Of a stretch of DNA of 62,000 nucleotides, positions 40,301 to 49,375 are shown in pieces. Made by a program: the position numbers and the translations under genes. This DNA is from Tubiluchus corallicola (taxonomy: Eukaryota > Priapulida > Priapulimorpha > Priapulimorphida > Tubiluchidae), in the NCBI GenBank assembly GCA_030141605.1, contig JAQGDQ010000460.1, forward strand, positions 1 to 62,000, read 5' to 3'. Each line of letters starts with the position of its first letter. Within the stretch, counting starts at the first letter, position 1. Under the pieces are notes generated by a model. That model was given only the letters and a program-made list of their open reading frames with translations. It made no database searches and was not told the DNA's origin.

Positions 40301-43300
40301 TTATATAAAGGTAGAGACATGAGTTTAAAACATAATGCAAGGATTTGAATGGGTTACGAGTTTAATAGAATTACAAGCTAAAAAATCTGTAAGAGTAAAA
40401 TCATTTGGACATTTTATTTAATACAAACAACAGAGGAATATTATTGTTAGGTAATAAAGGCGACCTAGATAACTAAAACAAATTCTGAAAATAGGAAATC
40501 ATTGGAAAATATATTTTTATTACTAAATTTTTAAATGAACTAAACACATGACATTTGGGTGTCCCCGAAAGGCCAGTACGGGGGAGGAGACGAAAATATA
40601 AAGGACTTCTGGCAATGCTAATCATGTCGTATTTACAATAAAACATCACAAACTTGAATGAAATTTGTGTTTGCAGCTTTTGTACAGATAATGCAGTATC
40701 AGTACCAGAAGGGATGTCTATATAGACTTCGTGCTCTTGGAGAAAGACATCACATGGATATAACAGTAGGTGGGTAACTCTGAATGCAATTCCATAATTG
40801 ATCGAATAGGAAGTTGTTATTAACTTCACGCAAACTCACTACGATCTAGTTTTAGTTCATTTTAAGCAGATGGCATGAACTTTTAATGTTCGAGATGCAG
40901 CTGTTGGACCAACACACTTGACCACATTATCTCTCACAAGTTTCTAAACTCGACAGTCCCAAACTCCTTGCGTACCCACGAAGCCCCGGATATATTTCCT
41001 TCAAAGTTGGAAAACTTATTCAAGTTTTGTTGTTGTTGTTCTGTTTTTTTATTTGTTATTATTGCTTTTTGTGTGGGATCCCTGCTGAGTTGCTCACCTA
41101 GTTGTTCTATTCTATCCACGGAACCGCTCTTTGCGGACCCAAAATAAGTGGGTCCACACATCTCTGGCGCACATATCTCTACAATGTGAAATGGTTTTTG
41201 GTTGTTAAATTAAGACCTTTCTGGTCTAATTGGGTCTCGTGATGTTCTGTTTACAAATTATGAATTAAAGCAAAGTTTTCCCATCAATCTAATCAGCCAA
41301 AAAAGTGGTTTCTTTTAATTTCAATTAATCAGCACCAAAAGATGCTGTTCTTCCTTGTTCTATATCACATTTTGTCATCAGATATTATTGAAATTCAATG
41401 TGAGCAGGCGGAGAGACAGACAGACTTTGACTTTTCATTTATAAATGTTGATTTTTCGTGCTATTTCTTGGTTAATTGTTGCAACCGTACCAACTTTTCT
41501 TTTTCACGCTGTTCCTTGCTTCTGAAGGTTTTTTTCCCTAGAACTATATCAATAGTTTTGGAGGGAGGCTGCATGATAAACGGAATTGGGTAAATACATG
41601 ATCACTTTGCCAATTTTATCAGAATTAGCCAGTCTGACGAGTTTCACGATTTCCATTTTTCAGATGGATTTCACGTGTGGATGTGGAAAGGTCTCTCTTT
41701 TCTTCTTCCATTTTTATTTCTGGGATACGTAAGTTTTAGTTTTTTTCCTCTTCACTTTTTCTACCGTCCAGTGAGTCGTGAATCATTTTGGCTCATGCGA
41801 AACTTCGACAGGAGTCATTGAAGCTCTCAAACTGGCATTTGTGTATATTTGTTTATAGATGCTTGTTTGTTTGTTTGCATAAAGTTTAACCCTTTGCAAA
41901 CTGTGATCCAGCATTTCAGCCACAGTACTTACCTATGAAAACATTGGCAATTACTTAAAATAAATCAACAATAACAAAATGTTATTTCTGTTATTTGTGC
42001 TGATTTTTATTACTAAACACAGAGTTCCTGTTTCCACTGTAATATTGCCTGTGGGTGTGGCAGGACTGAAATCTAGTTATTAATAATAATTTTCTAAGAT
42101 GAGACAGTGAACCAGTAGATGCGTCTTAACCAAGAACAGATATGAATGCATCATCTAAATGAAGATGGCATAAGTACTCGCTTGTCTCTTTTGTCCTTAA
42201 AATTGCATGCTTTGAGGAGGATATTGGCTTCTGCATCCGTAGCGTTGTTCTAAAATTCATTAGTTATTAATGTACAGTCCCCGCTTAACGACTCTCCATT
42301 TAGCGACGTTCCTTTTTAACTGCACTGAACATTTGACACGTTTTTCTCACTTCACGACGCACTGTTTTGTTTTAACAACGATTTTTTTACTTTGCTCGAA
42401 GTCAATTTTTATTTCATCAGCAACTTTTTTCTTAATTTGATGCGTTGAAATGGTACATACTGCGTTATTCTTTTCTAAAAACACACTAGTAACGTAAACA
42501 GTGCAATTACTATACAAGTAAATACATTTTTGCTTCCCAACTGACCATTAAATACTAGCAATTTGTATCAAGCCAGACCAGGGAGCAAGGAATTTTGTCT
42601 GCAACCAATTGCTATAGCAACCAGACTAGATAAAATTCCCAAGATCGGTCCAGGGCTTGGCTTTGACTCTGCTGCAGTGTTTATTGTTTAATCACTGCCT
42701 AAATCGAAACGTTAACTAAAGAGAAATCCCTAGCTAGGTAAGTTAAGATACACAGGTGGCTTCAAGCAAACAGAAAGAAATTAATCAGTAGAAACACGAG
42801 TGAAACTCAAATAACGTTTAATTTATATGATTTAAGCAGCATTGATTTGTGCCTCACGAACATATCTCAGCTCTTACGTTACTTTCTGTGGGCATTTTGG
42901 TTTCGTTTAACGACGTTTTCTTAACATTGTGTTTTGCTGGAACTTATTAGCGTCGTTAAGCTAAGACATACTGTATGTGTGTTTGTAAAATGACAGAAGC
43001 TTTGTGCTTGCCATTGTTATTTATTATTTCAGCAGCTCACATAGAAGTTATACAATAAAATGAATCAGTTATAAAAACAGATTTTTTTCAAATGAAGATT
43101 TCAAAATTTCTCAAAAGTGATGGAGTGTGAACCAGGCATTAGTCTGTTCTCGCTGTGCATCTAATGATGTTCGTTATTGATTTAGTGAGGTTTGTCAGTA
43201 TCACTCTGCTCTGCTTCTTTCTATTGGTAAACTGACAATAGATAATTGTGTGCCTCCATAGCAGAATCGTCCATAAGTTGGCAATTAAGCTTTTCTAGTT

Positions 43301-46300
43301 ATTCACGTATCCTGAATCTCCATTTCATGAGGATCATTTTGATGCCAAGTTCATCGCTCTGTGTTATTTCTAAGCTGAGATAATCCACATTGAAGTTGAG
43401 ATGCGGGCTATGCACTAAAAAACATAATCTTGAGAAAATCACTGTTAAAGTTAGTCATTGTTTTTGTTACGTTTTTAGAAAACACTTAGCAACCGCACAA
43501 ATGTTGGTTGCTACCGACTTTGCAAGAACACATTGAAGTTATGTTTAAATCCACTAGATGGCTGTTCCAGACAAAGATATGAGCTTGGAAACAGAAAAAA
43601 AAACAGAAAGAAAATGACTGCTTCCAGGAGCTGCTATCGGAGTTTGAAAATAAAACTTTTCTCAAACGCAGTACTAGTTTTTAGCCAGAAAATTGGAGCC
43701 GGGGTGACAAAATTATATTTTTAGTATTGTTTGAACATTTTCTAGATAATTTGATGCTAGAATATAAGAGTCCGGTATATTCAGCATTCGTTTTTGTAAA
43801 AAACGAAAATTATCATTTGAGCAAATTTTTGGTGCATTCTACTTTTAAGCGTCATAATGTAGTCTTAATTGTGATGACTTATGGACGGTTTTGGTTTGCA
43901 CGCACACAATTAGATTGTGGAGATGTTTCTGCACTTTGAAAACCCCAATACAATTTGACTCTAATGCTCCTCAAGCAGAAAGTTTGAAATCAGTAATGCT
44001 TGCTTGGCAGCTGGCTAAAAAACATTAAAAAAAGCAAACAAGAGTTACAAGTTTCTCATCAGCCCTTCTGGATGGACGTTTAGTCACTTAATATTACCGC
44101 TATTGGTTTTTTTGGCTCTTTTCTGCTTTTAGATGGTCTACTTGGTAACTGACCAGTGGCCACTAACAACTAGAGTTAGAAGTTTCTTATCAGCCCTTCT
44201 GCATAGACGTTTAGTCATTTAATATCACCGTTATTGGTTTTTTGGCTTTTTTCTGCTTTTAGATTGTCTACTTGGTAACTGACCAGTGGTCACTAACAAC
44301 TTTTTCAGTGCTCATTACATATAGTTGACTTGATATGTTCCTGTTTGCATTATGGCTTTGTTCGAATGTTTTTCTCATTCTAGGCATTCCAAACGTACAA
44401 CGCTTACACGCTGTACCATCTCAGTTATCATCCGCAGTGTACAGAATGGCAGGTAAGTTGATTAAAATTCAGGTGCTTCATTAAGGTGAGCAAGCGAAAG
44501 CACGAGATTTTCCTGCATATGAGCCATTAGTGTAAATTTCGCAGTAGGGTGACTTTATTGAACTGCAGTCAAATACATCCTCCTTTCACGTGACGGTTGA
44601 CTGTAGGCATCCGATATAAAAATAACTTCATTGCCATCTTCTATGTATTAATTACGGTCTTATGTTTTTTATATATATATATATATAAGATTTGAGGCTT
44701 CGATGGCGGCCATTTGCAACGATCTATATATCAAATGAAAGGTCTCGATCTAGTATGAACTCATTGGGGGTTTATATTTTGAATCGGCCCCACCCAGATG
44801 AATGGAGAGCGAAAAACCTCTAAAAATGGCCTTTTCAGCCGTTTTTTGCAAAACTTATACCCTTATTTCTGAAGAATGGGAATGGACCGGGGATGGTGCC
44901 GGCTATGGATAGGTTCAACGGTGGGTGTAGTAGGCATATTTAGAATTCGCGAGAGGGCCACAGCGCTCCGTAACGGACGTTTTCCCAGACCCAACTCCCG
45001 ATTTTTTCGAAATTTTGGCCAAACAGCCTGTAGAAAAAACATTCTAGCGGCGCCTGGTGGGACTCTTGGAAGGAGGTATGTAGCCGTTGAGAAAGAGGGG
45101 GAACAGGGCTACATGACAGTGTGAGCTATGTTTCAGGAAACCTCAACCAAGAGGAGTGGCGACGAGTTAATTAGAGGTTCCATTTCGGCAATTCTCACTT
45201 GGTACACTGCTGACACAAAGCCTTTGTTCTGACGTCATCCATTATACTCTGCCTGTAATTTAATTCAGTAAAAGCTGCTGCTGGCTTTGTGTTAGATAAA
45301 CAAACCAACACTAGGTCGAATGTTCACGCATTGTTGATTATAAGTTGATCCATACGCAAAATGTTTTGCTGGGGTTTTGCTAGTTCTTTAATTATTTCAC
45401 TAAAACCTTTTTTTAAACATAACATTTCCAATATTTTGGTTTAATGGTCTGTTTTTGGTTATAAACTCCCGTCATAGTAGGAGGAATAAGAGTCCGTAAT
45501 AACCAACAGTTCATTTATAACCGAGGAACACACTCCCATCTACATATATAGTGTGTCTTATTAGCAAAGACCCAGTAACTAGGGATTCTTAGTTTAGCCA
45601 CTCTAGCATTAACTACTTTTGCAAATGCTTTGCGATTCCCTTCAGCATGTAAACTGGAGGGTTAAACTAATGAATTATTTTACTGGCATTGGTCGCCTGT
45701 AGCCTATTTTGCTTTTATCAATCATACGCTTTTAGGACCATAACAGACTCTGACGCAATAGAACAAACTAGAATTCAACGCTTTTACTGCCAGGAAATTA
45801 CTATTTCGTGATGCCAATAATGAAATTGCACGTTTTCAATCTAATCGTGATGCGATATGACCACAATGGACGTAAATCATAGCTGGAAAATCCGATAAAA
45901 TACAAGCTATCCTGGGAAGTCATGGAAAAGTCAGGGGAAAAGCTAATTTGGCAAAAAGTCGGGGAAAATGATAGAATTGGGGCGAATAGTCAGGGAAATT
46001 GGAAAGGGTTGCAGAATTCATCACCGTGAACACTTTTCCATTTTTTACCGACATTTTCCAAACATATTTCCCAGCGATTCGCGTTCAAATAAACTTTTGC
46101 CGTGGCAGGCCCCCAGTTTCGGTTTCTGTTCCAAAAATAATGATTGAATTAAAAAAGTTTATTTAATGTGATTAGTGTAATTTTGTTAGCACTACTGCAA
46201 TTGTGTTGACACATTATATATCAGTATGTGTATGAATGTCCATACACAAAAAACACAAAAATGTTTTGAATATGTATATTGGTAATGCAATTTCTGCTTA

Positions 46301-46700
46301 CCTTGGTCATGGAAAATTAATATTTGGTCAGGGAAAAGTCAGAGAAATTTATTTTAAAATTCTGTGGGAGCCCTGAATATGTGAATTGTTTACAATACTA
46401 AGCCTAGATGGCAGCAGCTTGCAACAAATGTACAGATAGCCACTCCCATAAATGTAATACCCATTAAAGTTGTATTAAGTTAACAGAGTTTTTAGAACAA
46501 TGCGTCTTTATACGCATGAGACATTTCGTCACATTTGTCAATTATCGTTCTAGGTGTTTGTGTTGAGCATCATTTTTCTTGTCCTTGCGACTGGAAACAC
46601 TTTGACAACTCTCCAGGTTGTGAAGCAGAAAATCGGTCAACGATTGTCAAAGCGCAGGGACAAAGGACAGGCCCTTATCAACAAATACAAACAGGGTTGA
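25285..46700 (+). CDS. TMEM120: TMEM120 family membrane protein, complete, 11 exons
   Basis: Exons: 25285-25356, 30379-30497, 31445-31549, 34087-34146, 36030-36122, 37215-37370, 38397-38458, 40677-40769, 41664-41728, 44384-44452, 46554-46700. All junctions are GT-AG with agreeing phases, giving 346 residues plus TGA; human TMEM120A has 343. Residues 1 to about 98 are a charged coiled coil. Then come the family signatures [53 protein letters not shown] followed by H188-H189, [20 protein letters not shown], and a hydrophobic C-terminal half with a basic tail. TMEM120 proteins are six-helix dimers of the ER/nuclear envelope with an ELOVL-like fold that binds coenzyme A; a channel role (TACAN) has been proposed and disputed. 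Vertebrates have A and B paralogues; I cannot choose one here and treat it as the single invertebrate type. Intron 1 is 5 kb and most introns are packed with MITEs. Confidence 0.96.
25466..25986 (+). mobile_element. pogo/Tigger-like MITE (family H), intact copy
   Basis: Ends TACAGTCATACCTCCATTGT and the inverse of TACAGTAGTACCTTTGTTTT, TA-bounded, 521 bp. It shares its interior with 18982-19412. It lies in TMEM120 intron 1, 110 bp after exon 1. Confidence 0.85.
27186..27842 (-). mobile_element. Family D TTAA-bounded MITE, copy 2
   Basis: Starts TTAAAGCACGAGAAAACTC and ends in the inverse of TTAAAGGACAAGAAAAGAGG. The interior is the inverse of 9755-10252 with extra sequence. TTAA occurs at both ends. 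Confidence 0.82.
28094..29000 (+). mobile_element. Family A element, copy 3, with nested insertion
   Basis: Starts TTAAAGGAAAACTGGACATG and ends near 29000 in a mutated form of the AAGACAGGATGA end. At 907 bp it is about 290 bp longer than its relatives. The excess corresponds to a segment bounded by AAAGGTTAAGTGTACCA (28233) and TGGTACACTTAACCTTTG (28454-28471), a near-perfect 17-bp inverted repeat. It lies in TMEM120 intron 1. Confidence 0.75.
29262..29720 (+). mobile_element. Family E dispersed repeat, copy 1
   Basis: Shares GTATAATGGTGACGTCAGAA, CTTTGCGTCAGCAG, GAGAATTGCCGAAAATGGAA and AAATGGCAATTTTT-like blocks with an inverted copy at 44672-45390. It includes a C10 run near 29570 and ends in a TA-rich microsatellite. 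Superfamily unknown. Confidence 0.7.
30379..30497 (+). CDS. TMEM120: TMEM120 exon 2
   Basis: Acceptor CTCTCTTCCAG, donor GAA|GTAACT, phase 2. Encodes the coiled-coil segment [20 protein letters not shown] and on. A pyrimidine-rich repeat starts inside the donor consensus. Confidence 0.93.
30500..31025. repeat. Pyrimidine-rich irregular tandem repeat
   Basis: Repeated CTCACTCATTCACTC, TCTCTCTTTCTCTTCCTCGC and TGTTTCTGATTTATTCACTC blocks in varying order, strongly C/T on the plus strand. It starts directly at the donor of TMEM120 exon 2. The open frame across it is not a protein. Confidence 0.9.
31445..31549 (+). CDS. TMEM120: TMEM120 exon 3
   Basis: Acceptor TTTGTTTTGCAG, donor GTGAGT, phase 2. 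Encodes the second half of the coiled coil ([20 protein letters not shown]) and the family motif LPKKNG. Confidence 0.95.
32005..32505. repeat. 23-bp minisatellite, ~21 copies
   Basis: The unit is AGCCACATGAGATACAGTCT followed by TTC or TAC, with minor variants (CACGTGAG, GATGCAG). It lies in TMEM120 intron 3. Confidence 0.95.
33280..33887 (+). pseudogene. Internally deleted mariner-like transposon
   Basis: TA-flanked ends CAGGGTGTCTGTAAAGTCTC and the inverse of CAGGGTGTCTATAAAGTCTC extend into terminal inverted repeats of about 60 bp. Inside, a start ([15 protein letters not shown] then stop) resembles the N-terminus of transposases of this group. Near 33660-33770 a second broken piece ([14 protein letters not shown], then [16 protein letters not shown] in another frame) resembles their C-terminus. 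The central catalytic part is missing, so this is a dead deletion derivative in TMEM120 intron 3. Confidence 0.85.
34087..34146 (+). CDS. TMEM120: TMEM120 exon 4
   Basis: A 60-nt exon between TATTTTCAG and AG|GTAGGA, encoding [19 protein letters not shown], a hallmark block of the family. Ends in phase 2. Confidence 0.95.
34289..34938 (+). mobile_element. Family B MITE, copy 1
   Basis: Ends TGTGCGCTTGCAAACCAAAA and the inverse of TGTGTGCTTGCATAGCAAAA, both continuing to CGTCCAYAARTYGGCAA, so the inverted repeat is about 35 bp. The ~650-bp interior is shared with 36515, 43252 (inverted), 46733 and 51535. Non-coding. TMEM120 intron 4. Confidence 0.88.
35474..35646. repeat. 57-bp triplication
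   Basis: The block CTTGATTACTGCAAACACTA ... AATTTGGTACAGAA occurs three times at 35478, 35535 and 35592, nearly identical. TMEM120 intron 4. Confidence 0.93.
35853..36077 (+). repeat. 74-bp triplication containing part of TMEM120 exon 5 and its acceptor
   Basis: Three direct copies start CTCCAGATAACTCTGTACTT at 35853, 35927 and 36001. Each holds the acceptor region and then the first 45-48 coding nt of exon 5 (GTTTAAGTACAAAGATGAAT at 35882, 35956, 36030). Copy 1 has TTTTAC instead of TTTTAG. Copy 2 has an intact acceptor, but its reading frame meets TAA after TCC AGA. Confidence 0.95.
36030..36122 (+). CDS. TMEM120: TMEM120 exon 5
   Basis: Acceptor CTTGTGTTTTAG, donor CG|GTAACT. Encodes [20 protein letters not shown] and the start of the first transmembrane helix. 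Its first 48 nt and acceptor are copied twice upstream (74-bp triplication at 35853-36077). Only this third copy continues into coding sequence and a donor. Confidence 0.94.
36515..37162 (+). mobile_element. Family B MITE, copy 2
   Basis: Contains the CCAAAACCGTCCATAAGTCG left end and CTTATGGACGATTTTGCTAT right end with the shared interior (GCCTGCACCTCAACTTCAAC and others). It ends about 50 bp before TMEM120 exon 6. Confidence 0.85.
37215..37370 (+). CDS. TMEM120: TMEM120 exon 6
   Basis: Acceptor TATGTTTTATAG, donor TG|GTACGC. Encodes [16 protein letters not shown] and [20 protein letters not shown]. The GWW..HH block lies where family members contact coenzyme A. Ends in phase 2. Confidence 0.96.
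37423..37675. mobile_element. Short hAT-like MITE
   Basis: Flanked by CATAACTT (37415-37422) and CATAACCT (37676-37683), a 7/8 match. The right end is the inverse of CAGGGGCATAGCCAGGTT, a typical hAT-like terminus; the left end CTGTGGCATTGCTAGTAG is its diverged partner. TMEM120 intron 6. Confidence 0.7.
38397..38458 (+). CDS. TMEM120: TMEM120 exon 7
   Basis: Acceptor TTTATTTTCAG, donor TTAA|GTACGT. Encodes [20 protein letters not shown], matching the family YxxFRNQF motif. Ends in phase 1. Confidence 0.95.
40015..40203. repeat. 32-bp minisatellite, 6 copies
   Basis: The unit is CCTCAGCAACCATGTCTAGG followed by GTTGCCAGATTT. TMEM120 intron 7. Confidence 0.94.
40677..40769 (+). CDS. TMEM120: TMEM120 exon 8
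   Basis: Acceptor GTGTTTGCAG. Encodes [20 protein letters not shown] and MDITV. The donor is taken as GTAG|GTGGGT, because joining to the next exon then gives [12 protein letters not shown] as in the family. The earlier GTAGGT would shift the frame. Confidence 0.93.
41664..41728 (+). CDS. TMEM120: TMEM120 exon 9
   Basis: Acceptor CCATTTTTCAG, donor TAC|GTAAGT. Encodes [20 protein letters not shown], a transmembrane helix. Confidence 0.95.
42273..42975. mobile_element. pogo/Tigger-like MITE (TTAACG type), copy 2
   Basis: Starts TACAGTCCCCGCTTAACGAC and ends in the inverse of TACAGTATGTCTTAGCTTAA. It shares TTTAGCGACGTT, AACGACG and TTGCTGGAAC blocks with 7201-7702. TMEM120 intron 9. Confidence 0.8.
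43252..43915 (-). mobile_element. Family B MITE, copy 3 (inverted)
   Basis: Left end ATAGCAGAATCGTCCATAAG, right end TTATGGACGGTTTTGGTTTG then CACGCACACA. The interior is the inverse of copies 1 and 2. TMEM120 intron 9. Confidence 0.87.
44041..44302. repeat. 131-bp tandem duplication
   Basis: Two direct copies beginning AGAGTTACAAGTTTCTCATC (44041) and AGAGTTAGAAGTTTCTTATC (44172), each ending in GGTCACTAACAACT-like sequence. It ends about 80 bp before TMEM120 exon 10. Confidence 0.93.
44384..44452 (+). CDS. TMEM120: TMEM120 exon 10
   Basis: Acceptor TTTCTCATTCTAG, donor CAG|GTAAGT, 23 codons, phase 0. Encodes [20 protein letters not shown] and EWQ, matching the family CxEWQ motif. Confidence 0.95.
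44672..45390 (-). mobile_element. Family E dispersed repeat, copy 2 (inverted)
   Basis: Begins with a (TA)n run and contains inverse matches to 29262-29720, including CCTTTGTTCTGACGTCATCC and TTCAGTAAAAGCTGCTGCTG. About 250 bp near 44900-45160 has no counterpart in copy 1. TMEM120 intron 10. Confidence 0.7.
45890..46375. repeat. Element with recurring TCAGGGAAAA-like motifs at both ends
   Basis: The left part has GGAAAAGTCAGGGGAAAAGC, GTCGGGGAAAATG and AGTCAGGGAAATTGG; the right part has GGTCAGGGAAAAGTCAGAGA. The motif recurs in direct orientation around an AT-rich core. The class is unknown; possibly a DNA transposon with subterminal repeats. TMEM120 intron 10. Confidence 0.5.
46554..46700 (+). 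CDS. TMEM120: TMEM120 exon 11 (C-terminus)
   Basis: Acceptor TATCGTTCTAG. Encodes [20 protein letters not shown], then a basic cytosolic tail rich in Lys and Arg, to TGA 46698-46700. A family B element begins about 33 bp after the stop. Confidence 0.95.
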   Translation: MFVLSIIFLVLATGNTLTTLQVVKQKIGQRLSKRRDKGQALINKYKQG

Positions 46701-46732
46701 GCCAGGTTTTTGGCACATACAAGTATTCATAA

Positions 46733-47294
46733 TTTGTGCACTTGCAAAACAAAACCATCCTTAAGTTGGCATAGTTAAAACTACGTCATGATGCTTCAAA
46801 GCAGATGTCGATTTTTAATTTTTTATGAAAACAAATGCTAAATATATTGGATTTTTATATTCTAGCATCAAATTATCAGGAAAATGTGCAAAAATACTAA
46901 AAATTTAATTTTATAACTCGTTACCTACTTTTCTGTCTTGAAACTAGCACTGAAATTGTAAAAAAACTTGTATTTTGGAACTCCGATTGTACCTCGTGGA
47001 AGCAGTCGTTTTGCTTCGGGTTTTTTCTGTTGATGATACCAGATCTTCATCATTAAGAGCCATCTACTGGATTTAAACATAGCTTGAACGTGTTATCGCA
47101 AAGTCCATAGCAACCACATTTCCGTACGGTTGCTAAGTGTTTTGTAGAGACGCGACAAAAAACAATGGCTGACTTTAACAGTGATTTTCTCAAGATTAGG
47201 TTTTTCAGTGCACAGCCTGCACCTCAATGATATGTGAATCTAGAAAAACTTAATTGCCGACTCATGGACGATTCTGCTATGCAAGCACACATTT
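46733..47294 (+). mobile_element. Family B MITE, copy 4, in the TMEM120 3' UTR region
   Basis: Starts TGTGCACTTGCAAAACAAAA and ends TATGCAAGCACACA, about 90 bp shorter than its relatives near the right end. It begins 33 bp after the TMEM120 stop codon with no polyadenylation signal in between, so the transcript probably includes it. Confidence 0.85.
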
Positions 47295-47635
47295 CTTAAC
47301 TGGTGAGAGCAAGTCTGGTTGGTAGTCAATTCAGTCGGGTTTTATTATGTGAGTGAATACATTTTGGAGAGAAATTTATGTAGAGAAAAAACATGCAATT
47401 TACACAAAAAACGTAATGAGATTTTACATTAATTATCTTTTCTACAGTATTCTTTGACACGTATAGAGAATATGCACATTATGTAATTACAAATTAAATG
47501 TTAAAAATATAGTTAGATGTTTATATGTAATGTTGTAACTATTTTTCGATCTCTATTTTTACACTCTGTTGTTAGATATTGAAATTATGTAAACATATCT
47601 AAGGTGAGCTTTAATATTTTCCTCATAATATATGT

Positions 47636-47698
47636 AATAAATGCAAAGTTTATTTTTTGCAGTGCTGCTTAAAAAGTTTTTACAATGAAAAGAATAAA
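47636..47698 (+). terminator. Candidate polyadenylation signals for TMEM120
   Basis: AATAAA at 47636-47641 and again at 47693-47698 are the first on this strand after the stop at 46700. This would give a 3' UTR of about 1 kb containing the family B element. Confidence 0.4.
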
Positions 47699-47809
47699 TC
47701 ATGTTGAAATTTAAGTTTTATCTTGTTTTTGTTCTAATCGTAAAGAAGAGATTGCAACTTTCCTTTTGAACTTTTGACTGATCAGTCTCTCTTTTCTTCT
47801 TCCCTAAGT

Positions 47810-48298
47810 ACAATCAACCTCGGATATAAGGGACACCTCGGGGACCGGAAAAAACCATCCCTTATATTCGGATGTCCCTTATAGCAAAAGTTGAGTCAGA
47901 CCGAGGGCATATCTAGAACCATACTTTTCTGTACTTTTACCCATATTTTTATGGATTATTGCTACACATTCAGTACAAACAGTATGTAAGAAGCTTCTTC
48001 GGTGATGTGAGATGTATGTGAATGCGGAAACTGAGCTGTTCAAAGTTTGGGAGGTTAAAATCGATCAGTTTTGCTTTGATCATAAGGTCCCTTGTATGCG
48101 AGATAATTTACCTGGGTTTCTATTACGCGGGACCTGAAGATATTGTCTGTATAACGGAAAGTCTCTTATATCCGAGTACCTTATATACGAAGATTTTTAC
48201 ATAGGAAAAACATTACGAAAAATCCGGACTGGTGTTGGTGGTCCCTTATAACCATGTGTCCCTTATAAGCGAGTACCTTATATCCGAGGTTGACTGTA
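47810..48298 (+). mobile_element. Family C pogo/Tigger-like MITE, copy 2
   Basis: Starts ACAATCAACCTCGGATATAA and ends in the inverse of TACAGTCAACCTCGGATATA. The ~489-bp interior matches 12141-12626. It lies between TMEM120 and TRAF. Confidence 0.9.
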
Positions 48299-49106
48299 CT
48301 GTATCTTTAATTCTACAACAGACACTCCTATTCATAATGGGAGTTTGCTTTGTTTTGCATTTTTTTTCTGAAATTTGTTAATTGGTTCTCGTACGTTTCT
48401 GTTTATGTTAGTTTTTCCTACATCATGTTGGTTTTTATTCGCTTCAGTCGTGCGGTAGCATAAGTTCAAGGGCAGTTTGTAAATAATTTATCGCTAATTG
48501 ATCAACTATCGGCGATTGATAAGTTGTGACGGCAGATGTCATGGCGCGTCGTCATGCGACAAATAGATTTCTCTATGGAACAAAAGGCAGGATCCATAAA
48601 CAAAGAAGTTCTTTGTGCTAGCAAACAGATAAACACTGTCATGTTAGTTTGAAACACTCTCATGTAGAATTGTATAGCGTGCAAGTGCATTGGAAAATGT
48701 AAACGTATATTGATAAGGTATGCAAATTTTTATGTACTTGTCATATAATTAAACACTTACGAATATATTTGTCTAAATTATGTATGCTTTTCTAATTAAA
48801 CTTTCATATTTCTGTTGCTGTTTTTTTGCTAAATTTATTATGTGATCCAGCTGCTACTTTATTGATTTTTAGTAGGCTGTAAATGCATCAGTAAGGATGA
48901 TTTATACCTAATGTTTTTTTTTTGGTTCTCTAGTTTTTTATTTGTCTGTATTATGAGAATTTATCATTCTTTATGAGTTCACATAACAATACATCACCTG
49001 CATCACATACAATTGTCATAATTACTGTTAAGATAAGGAACAGACACATTTTGTTTTTTTTTCTAAACAATAGTCTATTTGAATAAGTTCCAGAACGTTT
49101 TTGAAC
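48299..49106. other. Upstream region of the TRAF gene
   Basis: AT-rich, no repeat family and no exon recognised. It should contain the TRAF 5' UTR, since an in-frame TGA at 49080-49082 precedes the chosen start. Confidence 0.45.
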
Positions 49107-49375
49107 ATGCCTGCATCGTTAGACGAAGAAGCGGGCACGAAACTGCCTCCTCTCCGCTCGAGCCCGCGTAACGAATCGGCACTGAGCAGTAACAGCAACA
49201 ACAGTTTTACTTCAGAGAGCATCATCTTAGAAGAGACACCGACAGTGTACTTAAAAGATGGGGAGTTGGATAAGAAATACGAGTGCCCTGTGTGTTTCAA
49301 GATTCTCCGATATCCGCTGCAGTTTGACGAGTGCAGCCATAATGTCTGTTCAGCATGTTTAGCCGAACTTTTGAG
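49107..49375 (+). CDS. TRAF exon 1 (N-terminus, RING)
   Basis: ATG 49107 is the first after an in-frame TGA at 49080. A Ser-rich leader of about 55 residues precedes YECPVCFKIL and DECSHNVCSACLAELL. Donor GAG|GTTAGT within the Leu-Arg end, phase 2. Confidence 0.93.
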
